Of a stretch of 64,000 nucleotides of DNA, positions 9,019-15,769 are shown piece after piece. A program made the translations under genes and the position numbers. Origin of the DNA: Paracoccus sp. (in: a-proteobacteria) (GTDB lineage Bacteria; Pseudomonadota; Alphaproteobacteria; Rhodobacterales; Rhodobacteraceae); assembly GCF_030538755.1 (NCBI RefSeq), contig NZ_JAUNTJ010000019.1:1-64000 (forward strand), given 5' to 3'. The notes below the pieces were generated by a model. It was not told where the DNA came from. It saw only the letters and a list, made by a program, of their open reading frames with translations, and searched no databases. Numbering within the stretch: the stretch's first letter is position 1; each line of letters opens with the position of its first letter.

Positions 9019-9990
9019 TCAGTCAGCCCTCAGCGCATCGGCCACCGCCTGCGCGCCGCGCGTTTCAGCAACGACCTTTTCCACCATGGTCAGAGCGGCG
9101 GCGTTAAAAGGCGCGGCCTCATCCTCGGTCAGGGTGATGACCTCTTTGCCCGCGGTTGCGCCGAAATCGGCCAGACCCTGTTCGGCAACACTGATCTGCA
9201 CCTTTTGCCCGTCAAGCGACAATTGCCGCCCCGCCGCGTCGATGGCGGCCTTTTCCGCGTCGCTCAGCCCGTTATAGGCATCACGATTCATCACCACGAA
9301 AAACGGCGAGTTGGTGGTGTCCATCCCGCGGGTGATGTAATTCGCAACCTCGCCCAGACGAAAGGCGTTGATGCCGGTGCCGTCGATCATTGCGGCGTCG
9401 ATCACCCCGGTTTGCATGGCATTGTAAATCTCGCTCACCGGCATCGAAACCGGTGTGGCGCCCCATGCCTCGACCAGCAGGCCGGTGTTGCGCGACGGCA
9501 CCCGCACCTTCAGTCCGCGAATGTCGTCAAGCGTGCGCACCGGCTTGTTGCGGGTGAACAGCAGGTTTTCTGCGCTCGACCACAGGCCGATCAGTTGCAC
9601 CCGGCGGTATTCCGGGGCCAGCACCTCGATATGCGACCAAAGTGTTTCGGTGCCGGTGGCTTCGTCCAGCATACCGGGCAGTTCCGCCGTCAGCGTCAGC
9701 GGGAATTGCGAGGCAGTATAGCCCGGCAGCGACACCGCCAGTTCCGCCACACCATCAACGACACGGCCGTATTGTTCGACCGGACCCGCACCCAATTCGC
9801 CGCCATGATAAATCCGGATGTTCAGCGCCCCGCCGGTGCTGTCCGCGACGGCTTGGGCGAACGGCTCGAATGCGCCGCTGGCATAGGGGTGGGTGGGGGC
9901 CATAAAGCTGGCGAATTTCAGATCCTTGGCCTCGGCGACCGAGGCCAGCAGAACCAGTGCAAGCGATGTGGCTTTCAGGGTGATGTTCAT
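9019..9990 (-). CDS. dctP: TRAP solute-binding protein DctP
   Basis: A 323-residue periplasmic receptor. The signal peptide ends near ALVLLASVAEA-KDLKF. The mature protein has the DctP fold markers: FASFMAPTHPYASGAFEPFA at the start, then GLKVRVPSRNTGLLVEAWGA with the conserved arginine that usually clamps a ligand carboxylate, and AMQTGVIDAAMIDG. It leads the leftward TRAP operon. Promoter sites lie in the 242-bp gap it shares with galB. The retained arginine fits a carboxylate ligand, and gallate is plausible from context but unproven. Confidence 0.9.
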   Translation of the reverse strand: MNITLKATSLALVLLASVAEAKDLKFASFMAPTHPYASGAFEPFAQAVADSTGGALNIRIYHGGELGAGPVEQYGRVVDGVAELAVSLPGYTASQFPLTLTAELPGMLDEATGTETLWSHIEVLAPEYRRVQLIGLWSSAENLLFTRNKPVRTLDDIRGLKVRVPSRNTGLLVEAWGATPVSMPVSEIYNAMQTGVIDAAMIDGTGINAFRLGEVANYITRGMDTTNSPFFVVMNRDAYNGLSDAEKAAIDAAGRQLSLDGQKVQISVAEQGLADFGATAGKEVITLTEDEAAPFNAAALTMVEKVVAETRGAQAVADALRAD

Positions 9991-10077
9991 ATGCTCCTCC
10001 TTTGACCGGCGGGACCGGCTCTTGCGTGAAGCTAACAGCAGGGGGTGCGGGCGATAAAATCAGAACCCGGCCACAAG

Positions 10078-10094
10078 GCATAAGTTTTCGCTAT
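10078..10094 (-). promoter_or_regulatory. Putative LysR-type box 3, facing dctP
   Basis: On the minus strand this reads ATAGCGAAAACTTATGC. It matches box 4 on the opposite strand at 15 of 17 positions, making a long inverted repeat with a 47-bp spacer. It begins 104 bp upstream of the dctP start, in the dctP orientation. Confidence 0.5.
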
Positions 10095-10124
10095 ACAGTC
10101 TTGGCCGGATTGGCGTGCGGTGTC

Positions 10125-10143
10125 ATGGCAAGAGAATTGCCAT
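10125..10143. promoter_or_regulatory. Perfect 7-5-7 palindrome in the dctP-galB gap
   Basis: ATGGCAA-gagaa-TTGCCAT is a perfect inverted repeat with a 5-bp spacer. It lies between boxes 3 and 4 and overlaps box 4 by two bases. Size and symmetry suit a dimeric regulator, but no second regulator gene is present in the island. It lies about 90 bp before galB. Confidence 0.45.
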
Positions 10144-10158
10144 AGCAAAAATTTATGC
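10142..10158 (+). promoter_or_regulatory. Putative LysR-type box 4, facing galB
   Basis: ATAGCAAAAATTTATGC, beginning 91 bp upstream of the galB start and in the galB orientation. It carries the full ATAG-N7-TTATGC pattern with a T-N11-A core. It mirrors box 3, so each divergent operon has its own copy in the same relative orientation. Confidence 0.55.
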
Positions 10159-10232
10159 AAAGCCACGTAGTTCCGATTTGTCGCCCCGCCGCCCCCGCGA
10201 CATCCTGTACGCAACAATTCCCGGAGGAACCC

Positions 10233-10964
10233 ATGTCGAAGAAATCCGCCCTCGTCATCTCTGCCCATGCCGCCGATTTCGTCTGGCGCTGTGGCGGGGC
10301 CATCGCGCTGCATGCCGAAAAAGGCTATGACGTCACCGTCGTTTGCCTGTCCTTCGGCGAACGCGGCGAAAGTGCGAAGCTGTGGAAAGATCCGGGCATG
10401 ACGCTGGAGCAGGTCAAATCCGCCCGTCGCGCCGAATCGGAAAAGGCGGCGGCGGCGCTTGGTGTGCATGATCTGATCGAATTCGACCTGGGCGACTATC
10501 CCCTGCACCTGACGCAGGACGACAAGTTCCGGCTGGTCGATGTGATCCGCAAGGTGCAGCCCGCCTTTATGTTAAGCCACAGCCAGTATGACCCCTATAA
10601 CACCGACCACATGTATGCGACGCAGATCGCACTGGAATGCCGGATGATTGCGCAGGCATGGGGCCATAATCCCGGTGAAAAAGTGCTGGGTGCGCCACAG
10701 CTTTACCTGTTCGAGCCGCATCAGACCGAGCAGATGGGGTGGAAACCGGATACCTTCCTCGACATCACCCCGGTCTGGGACAAGAAGCGTGCCGCGATCG
10801 AGTGCATGGCGGGGCAGGAACATCTGTGGGACTATTACACCCGCGTCGCCGAGAACCGCGCCAACCACTTCATGCGCAATTCGGGTGGCCAGTCGGGCGG
10901 GCGCAAGGCGCGTTATGCCGAGGGCTTCCAGTCGATTTTCCCCCGCACCGTGGATGAGCTGTGA
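10233..10964 (+). CDS. galB: 4-oxalomesaconate hydratase GalB (PIG-L fold)
   Basis: A 243-residue member of the PIG-L / LmbE fold. Deacetylases of this fold carry PHPDDE; here the motif is SAHAADFVWRCGGAIALHAE, keeping the metal-binding His and first Asp but not the second acidic pair. This is the form I know from the Pseudomonas putida gallate-pathway hydratase GalB, a zinc enzyme that adds water to 4-oxalomesaconate and gives 4-carboxy-4-hydroxy-2-oxoadipate. SHSQYDPYNTDHMYAT near residue 115 supplies further ligands. The ATG at 10233 follows CCGGAGGAA. galC and galD later in the same operon handle the adjoining steps, which makes the call firm for the family and strong for the reaction. 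Confidence 0.85.
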   Translation: MSKKSALVISAHAADFVWRCGGAIALHAEKGYDVTVVCLSFGERGESAKLWKDPGMTLEQVKSARRAESEKAAAALGVHDLIEFDLGDYPLHLTQDDKFRLVDVIRKVQPAFMLSHSQYDPYNTDHMYATQIALECRMIAQAWGHNPGEKVLGAPQLYLFEPHQTEQMGWKPDTFLDITPVWDKKRAAIECMAGQEHLWDYYTRVAENRANHFMRNSGGQSGGRKARYAEGFQSIFPRTVDEL

Positions 10965-11938
10965 TGACCAATCCTACCAACCCCGCAGGCGATCTTGCCC
11001 ATCTTGCCCATGTCGAGATGCTGACCGACAAGTTCGAGGAAAGCCTTGATTTCTTTACCCGCGTCTATGGGCTGAAACTGTCCGGGCTGGATGGCGACAG
11101 CGCATATCTGCGCGCATGGGACGATTACGAATATTGCTCGCTCAAGCTGACGCGGGCGGATCGGACCGGCGTCGGCCATATCGCCTATCGCGCCGCCTCG
11201 CCCGAGGCGCTGGAACGGCGCGTCAAGGTAATCGAGGCATCGGGCTATAAGGTCATCGGCTGGGTTGAGGGCGATCAAAGTCATGGCCGCGCCTTCCGCT
11301 TTGAAGACCCTTTCGGCCATGTCTTTGAGATCTATTACGACACCATCTGGTATGAACCGCAGGACAAGGCCGAACGCGCGGCGCTGAAAAACACCGCCAG
11401 CGCCTTTACCGGGGCGGCGCCGCGCCGGCTCGATCACCTGAACCTGCTGGCCTCGGATGTGACCGAGTTCCGCCGTTTCATGGAAACCTGTCTGGGCAGC
11501 CGGGTAACGGAATATATCCAGCTTGATAACGGTCGTCTGGGCGGCTGCTGGTTTACCGTCAATAACAAGACCTATGATCTTGCCTGCACCGAGGAACATG
11601 GCGGCGGCATGGGGCGGCTGCATCACGTCACCTATGCCACCGATCAGCGCGAGGACATTCTGCGCGCCGCCGACATCTTTTTGCAAAACGGCGTTCATAT
11701 CGAAACGGGGCCGCATAAGCACGCGATTCAGGGGACGTTTTTCCTCTATGTCTGGGAACCCGCCGGGAACCGGGTCGAGTTGGCCAATGCGGGCGCGCGG
11801 CTGATCCTCGCCCCCGACTGGAAGCCGGTGGAATGGACGCAGGCCGACCGGATGAAGGGGCAGGCATGGGGTCTGAAAACCATCGAATCCTTCCACACCC
11901 ACGGCACCCCGCCGGTGAAACCGGACGTCGCACACTGA
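10964..11938 (+). CDS. Type I (VOC) extradiol ring-cleavage dioxygenase
   Basis: A 324-residue protein of two vicinal-oxygen-chelate repeats, like catechol 2,3-dioxygenase. The iron-binding facial triad is visible as His158 (LDHLNLL), His221 (RLHHVTYA) and Glu272 (NRVELAN). Their spacing of 63 and 51 residues is close to that of XylE as I recall it (153, 214, 265). The ATG overlaps the galB stop by one base. It should open an aromatic diol with O2. Because the downstream products are handled by GalB, GalC and GalD, the natural guess is gallate, or a close relative, giving 4-oxalomesaconate. Known gallate dioxygenases are type II (LigB-like), so this would be an unusual solution. The family is sure; the substrate is inference. 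Confidence 0.8.
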   Translation: MTNPTNPAGDLAHLAHVEMLTDKFEESLDFFTRVYGLKLSGLDGDSAYLRAWDDYEYCSLKLTRADRTGVGHIAYRAASPEALERRVKVIEASGYKVIGWVEGDQSHGRAFRFEDPFGHVFEIYYDTIWYEPQDKAERAALKNTASAFTGAAPRRLDHLNLLASDVTEFRRFMETCLGSRVTEYIQLDNGRLGGCWFTVNNKTYDLACTEEHGGGMGRLHHVTYATDQREDILRAADIFLQNGVHIETGPHKHAIQGTFFLYVWEPAGNRVELANAGARLILAPDWKPVEWTQADRMKGQAWGLKTIESFHTHGTPPVKPDVAH

Positions 11939-11940
11939 GC

Positions 11941-11976
11941 ATGCGCGCCCGCCCGGAGGAGAGGGCGGGCGCGCAT
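11941..11976 (+). other. Strong intercistronic hairpin before the tannase gene
   Basis: ATGCGCGCCCGCCC (11941-11954) and GGGCGGGCGCGCAT (11963-11976) form a perfect 14-bp GC-rich stem with an 8-nt loop. It lies 2 bp after the dioxygenase stop and 61 bp before the esterase start. With no T-run it is more likely an RNA-stability or partial-termination element than a full terminator. Confidence 0.6.
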
Positions 11977-12037
11977 CATGATCGACATGATGATGTCGGA
12001 ACCCTGCCAGAACAGGCCATCCAATGAGGAGGAATTA

Positions 12038-13774
12038 ATGCTCACACGAACCAGAACCCGCACCCTTGCCGCGCTGCTGACATCTGCGTCGCTGACGCTG
12101 CTTGCCGGTATCGCCGCTGCGCAGGGTGTCTATGACGATGTGCTGCAATTCGACGGCGGAGCCTATACCACGCTGACCGTCAGCGTGGATGGCGTGGAAA
12201 CGGCCGTACGCCGTTATGAGGTGGTTTACACCGGCAACCCGGTCGAGGTGGATCAAACACAGCGTTTCGGCGGAGAACCGACACCGCTGGACGATCAGTT
12301 GGCCACGCAGAAGATGATTATCTATGTTCCCGAAACGGCTGTGGGCAACGACGATGCCGCCGTCATTATGCAGGTCAGTAATGGCGGCTGGTTCGTCAGC
12401 CCGGTGCAGGAACGGGTGACGGACGGGGCGTCCTATTCCAGCGCCAGCGACACCGATGCCATCGGCAAGGCCCTGTCCGAGGGCTATGTGATTGCTTCTG
12501 TGGGCACGCGCAGCCGCGGTGCGATTGCGTCCGATGGCAGCTATGTCGGCAAGGCACCCGCGCCTGTGGTCGATGCCAAGGCGGCGATCCGCTATCTGAA
12601 ACTGAACGATGCGGTTATTCCGGGGTCGGCCGACCGTATCGTCATCACTGGCACCTCGGGCGGGGGCGGCCTGTCGGCGGCGGTCGCGGCCAGCGGCAAC
12701 AGCGCGGAATTCAACGCTCTGCTGGCTGAAATCGGCGCAGCAGGCATTGATGCACAGGGCAATTCCACCCTGAGCGATGACGTTTTCGCTACCATCGCCT
12801 ATGTGCCGATCACCGATCTGGGCAATGCCGATCTGGTCTATGAATGGCAATACAACGGCGTGCGCACGGCGGATAACACGGCTGGAGGAGCTTATAGCGA
12901 CGCGGCGCAGGCAGTTTCGGCCGAACTGGCCTCGCGCTATCCGGCCTATCTGGAAAGTCTGGGGATCACCCTGCCTGACGGCACACCCCTGACAGCAGAA
13001 ACGATGGACGACGCCATCGTGACTGAAATCAAACGCGAAACCCGGAAATATATCGAAAATGGCGGCGCAATTCCGGCCTTGGGCGAAAGCTTTTCGCTGA
13101 CCATTCGCGGCAATCAGGTTGAGGTTCAGAACGACTGGCTGTCCGTCGAGAACGATGAAATCGCGGTCGATTACGACAAGTTTCTGAGCTTTGTCGCCGG
13201 GACCACTGCGCTGAAGGCGATCCCGGCTTTTGACGCCACGGCCACCACCGGCCGCACTGGCGTCAATGGTGAAAATACGTTGTTCGGAACTGCGGATCAG
13301 TTTTACGCCAATTTCACCGAGTACGGCTGGAACAATAACGAAGTTCTGGGCGATGGGACGGGGCTGGACGACACGGGCCTGATTTGGGCGGAATATATTG
13401 CCTTGGGCGGGTCCATCATCGGCGATCAGTTGCGGCTGATTGATCCATTCGTATTTATCGGCACCGATGCGGACACCGCCCCTTTTTGGTATGTCCGCCA
13501 CGGCATGATCGACCGCGACACGGCTTTTGCGGTCAATCTTTCACTCTATCACGCTTTGCTGAACGACGCGTCGGTTCAGGACGTCAATTTCGAACTTGCC
13601 TTGCTGACCGGCCATACGGGCAATTATGACGTGCAAGAGGCTTATAGCTGGCTGGCCAGCAGTCTGGCGTCGGTCGATATCGCGCCGGTTCCGGTTCCTG
13701 CGGGTCTGCCGCTGATGCTGGGCGGCTTGGGTATATTGGGCCTGCTGAAGCGGCGCAAACAACGCCGGATATAA
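12038..13774 (+). CDS. Secreted, surface-anchored tannase-like esterase
   Basis: A 578-residue alpha/beta hydrolase matching bacterial tannases of the Lactobacillus TanLp type. Its signal peptide is LLTSASLTLLAGIAAAQG. The nucleophile is Ser207 in VITGTSGGGGLSAAV. RHGMIDRDTAF (Asp492/Asp494) and LLTGHTGNYD (His526) match the conserved acid and histidine regions; the Asp494-His526 gap of 32 equals the TanLp gap as I recall it (419/451). The last 28 residues, VPVPAGLPLMLGGLGILGLL plus a basic tail, look like the VPLPA-CTERM sorting tag of Rhodobacterales. The start has a strong GAGGAGGAA. It would cleave galloyl esters outside the cell, feeding the gallate genes around it. Another ester substrate is possible. 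Confidence 0.72.
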   Translation: MLTRTRTRTLAALLTSASLTLLAGIAAAQGVYDDVLQFDGGAYTTLTVSVDGVETAVRRYEVVYTGNPVEVDQTQRFGGEPTPLDDQLATQKMIIYVPETAVGNDDAAVIMQVSNGGWFVSPVQERVTDGASYSSASDTDAIGKALSEGYVIASVGTRSRGAIASDGSYVGKAPAPVVDAKAAIRYLKLNDAVIPGSADRIVITGTSGGGGLSAAVAASGNSAEFNALLAEIGAAGIDAQGNSTLSDDVFATIAYVPITDLGNADLVYEWQYNGVRTADNTAGGAYSDAAQAVSAELASRYPAYLESLGITLPDGTPLTAETMDDAIVTEIKRETRKYIENGGAIPALGESFSLTIRGNQVEVQNDWLSVENDEIAVDYDKFLSFVAGTTALKAIPAFDATATTGRTGVNGENTLFGTADQFYANFTEYGWNNNEVLGDGTGLDDTGLIWAEYIALGGSIIGDQLRLIDPFVFIGTDADTAPFWYVRHGMIDRDTAFAVNLSLYHALLNDASVQDVNFELALLTGHTGNYDVQEAYSWLASSLASVDIAPVPVPAGLPLMLGGLGILGLLKRRKQRRI

Positions 13775-13796
13775 CGCCACAGCCCCACCCGGCGGC

Positions 13797-13814
13797 GTGT
13801 CCGGGCGGGGACAC
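13797..13814 (+). other. Small hairpin after the tannase gene
   Basis: GTGTCC-gggcgg-GGACAC lies 22 bp after the esterase stop and 26 bp before galC. With the 14-bp hairpin at 11941 it brackets the esterase cistron, a layout that could set its mRNA level apart from its neighbours. Confidence 0.35.
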
Positions 13815-13840
13815 CAACAAAGAGAAAGCGGATAGGAACC

Positions 13841-14512
13841 ATGACTAAAGTCGTTCAAAACATCCAGCGCGCCAGCACCGGGACGATCAACGCACTGGCC
13901 GAAGCCGGTGTCGCTACCGTGCATGAGGCCCAGGGCCGCATCGGCTGCCTGGCCAGTTACATGCGCCCGATCTGGCCCGGTGCCCGCATCGCCGGATCGG
14001 CCGTCACGATCAGTGCGGCGCCCGGTGATAACTGGATGGTTCATGTCGCCATCGAGCAGTTGCAGGCGGGCGACATTCTGGTCCTCGCCCCCACCAGCCC
14101 TTGCGACAATGGCTATTTCGGCGATCTGCTGGCGACCAGTGCCATGGCGCGCGGCTGCCGGGGGTTGGTCATCGACGCGGGTGTGCGCGACGTGCGCGAT
14201 CTGGCTGAGATGGGCTTTCCCGTCTGGTCCAAGGCGGTCAGCGCGCAGGGCACGGTCAAGGAAACGCTGGGATCGGTCAACGTGCCCATCGTCTGCGCCG
14301 GGCAGGCAATCAACGCGGGCGATGTGATTGTCGCCGATGACGATGGCGTCTGTGTGGTCCGGCGCGAGGATGCGGATACCGTCCTTGCCGCAGCCCAAAA
14401 GCGTCTGGCGGCCGAGGAAGCCAAGCGGCAGCGCCTCGCCTCGGGTGAGCTTGGCCTTGATATATACGACATGCGTCCACGGCTGGCGGCCAAGGGCCTG
14501 AAATATGTCTGA
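13841..14512 (+). CDS. galC: 4-carboxy-4-hydroxy-2-oxoadipate aldolase / oxaloacetate decarboxylase
   Basis: A 223-residue member of the RraA-like fold. The metal- and substrate-binding stretch [14 protein letters not shown] holds the Arg-Asp pair used by the class II pyruvate aldolases LigK, ProA and Gal[21 protein letters not shown] and the preceding lid are also typical. The enzyme splits 4-carboxy-4-hydroxy-2-oxoadipate into pyruvate and oxaloacetate and can decarboxylate oxaloacetate. It is 67 bp after the esterase gene and 22 bp before galD. RraA-fold proteins include RNase E regulators, but the setting between galB and galD makes the aldolase reading far more likely. Confidence 0.85.
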   Translation: MTKVVQNIQRASTGTINALAEAGVATVHEAQGRIGCLASYMRPIWPGARIAGSAVTISAAPGDNWMVHVAIEQLQAGDILVLAPTSPCDNGYFGDLLATSAMARGCRGLVIDAGVRDVRDLAEMGFPVWSKAVSAQGTVKETLGSVNVPIVCAGQAINAGDVIVADDDGVCVVRREDADTVLAAAQKRLAAEEAKRQRLASGELGLDIYDMRPRLAAKGLKYV

Positions 14513-14533
14513 ACCGGCATTGCGGAGGAATAA

Positions 14534-15592
14534 ATGAACGGTATCAGGTGCTTATGGATGCGTGGCGGCACCTCGAAAGGGGTGTATCTGCTGGCCGGGG
14601 ATCTGCCCAAGGACGAGGCCGCACGCGACGCGCTGCTGCTGTCACTGATGGGCAGCCCTGATCCGCGCCAGATCGACGGCATCGGTGGGGGCGATCCGCT
14701 GACCTCGAAAGTCGCGATCCTGTCGCCGCCCTCGCGTCCTGATGCGGATGTAGATTACCTGTTCTTGCAAGTCTATGTCGATCAGGCGCTGGTGTCCGGT
14801 GCGCAGGGTTGCGGCAATATTCTGGCGGGCGTCGGCCCCGCCGCGATCGAGCGCGGTCTGGTCGCCACGCGAGACGGCGAAACCCCGGTCCGCATCCACA
14901 TGCTGAACACGGGTGAGATTGCGACCGCGGCGGTTCAGACCCCCGGCGGGCATGTCACCTATGCCGGCGAGGCCGCCATCGACGGTGTTCCCGGCACCGC
15001 CGCCCCCGTGCCGCTGATGTTCGAAAATATCGCAGGCTCGATGTGCGGGGCGCTGCTTCCCTCGGGTCAGGCGGTCGATGTGATCGACGGGGTGGACTGC
15101 ACGCTGATCGACAACGGGATGCCAATCGTGGTCATGCGCGCCAGCGATTTCGGCCTGAGCGGGCAGGAAAGCCGCGACGATCTGGATGCCGACACTGCCC
15201 TGAAAGCGCGGTTGGAGGCGATCCGTCTGCAAGCCGGACCGCTGATGAATCTGGGCGATGTAACCGAAAAATCGGTGCCGAAGATGACGCTGGTATCGGC
15301 GCCCTCGCCGGGCGGTACGATCAACACCCGCAGTTTCATCCCGCATCGTTGCCACGCCAGCATTGGCGTGTTCGCCGCCGTCAGCACCGCCACCGCCTGC
15401 ACCATGCCCGGCACCCCCGCCGCCGCTTTGGCCGAATTGCCCATCGACGGCCGGTTCCAGATCCAGCACCCCACCGGCAGCGCCGAGGTGCTGATCCGCA
15501 TGGATGACAGCGGCGCGGTTGTGGGTGCAGGCAGCCTGCGCACCGCGCGCAAGTTGATGGATGGGCTGGTTTTCCCGCGAACGGAGGGCTGA
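14534..15592 (+). CDS. galD: 4-oxalomesaconate tautomerase GalD (PrpF family)
   Basis: A 352-residue PrpF-family isomerase. The N-terminal CLWMRGGTSKGVYLL, the DGIGGGDPLTSKVAIL stretch and GAQGCGNILAGVGPAAIE (with the active-site Cys) are diagnostic of the fold. PrpF itself isomerises aconitates, but the GalD branch converts the keto form of 4-oxalomesaconate to the enol form that GalB accepts. Company with galB and galC selects that function. The ATG at 14534 is preceded by GCGGAGGAA. It is the last gene of the rightward gal operon and is followed by paired palindromes. Confidence 0.85.
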   Translation: MNGIRCLWMRGGTSKGVYLLAGDLPKDEAARDALLLSLMGSPDPRQIDGIGGGDPLTSKVAILSPPSRPDADVDYLFLQVYVDQALVSGAQGCGNILAGVGPAAIERGLVATRDGETPVRIHMLNTGEIATAAVQTPGGHVTYAGEAAIDGVPGTAAPVPLMFENIAGSMCGALLPSGQAVDVIDGVDCTLIDNGMPIVVMRASDFGLSGQESRDDLDADTALKARLEAIRLQAGPLMNLGDVTEKSVPKMTLVSAPSPGGTINTRSFIPHRCHASIGVFAAVSTATACTMPGTPAAALAELPIDGRFQIQHPTGSAEVLIRMDDSGAVVGAGSLRTARKLMDGLVFPRTEG

Positions 15593-15743
15593 CAACTGTC
15601 AGCGCAGACGACCTTGCCGCGAGACTTCCGGCTGGGGATATAGGGCTTTTCTCGCTTACGCTCATTTCACTTCGGGTTGGACTGAAAGAGATGACCGGAG
15701 TTCTGCCCTCACATGTCCCGGAAAGTAGCCTGAAGATTCAGGC
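15588..15743. terminator. Two 16-bp palindromes between the gal and sugar operons
   Basis: GCTGACA-AC-TGTCAGC (15588-15603) overlaps the galD stop codon. GCCTGAA-GA-TTCAGGC (15728-15743) lies 27 bp from the LacI gene stop. Both are perfect 7-2-7 inverted repeats and bracket a 124-bp spacer where two operons converge. They may be terminators for each direction; neither has a T-run. Nothing else was recognised in the spacer. Confidence 0.35.
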
Positions 15744-15769
15744 AGGATCGGTATAAGCTCCCCTGCGCC

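Noticed and set aside
10233-10964. GlcNAc deacetylase (PIG-L/LmbE) function
   Set aside because: The PHPDDE catalytic motif is replaced by AHAAD-F, and the neighbours are gallate-pathway genes.
10964-11938. Glyoxalase or bleomycin-resistance function for the VOC protein
   Set aside because: Length of 324 residues, two VOC repeats and the His-His-Glu triad at dioxygenase spacing fit extradiol ring cleavage instead.
12035-13501. A 488-codon minus-strand frame across the tannase-like gene
   Set aside because: Antisense artefact; the plus strand shows signal peptide, GTSGG nucleophile and a ribosome-binding site.
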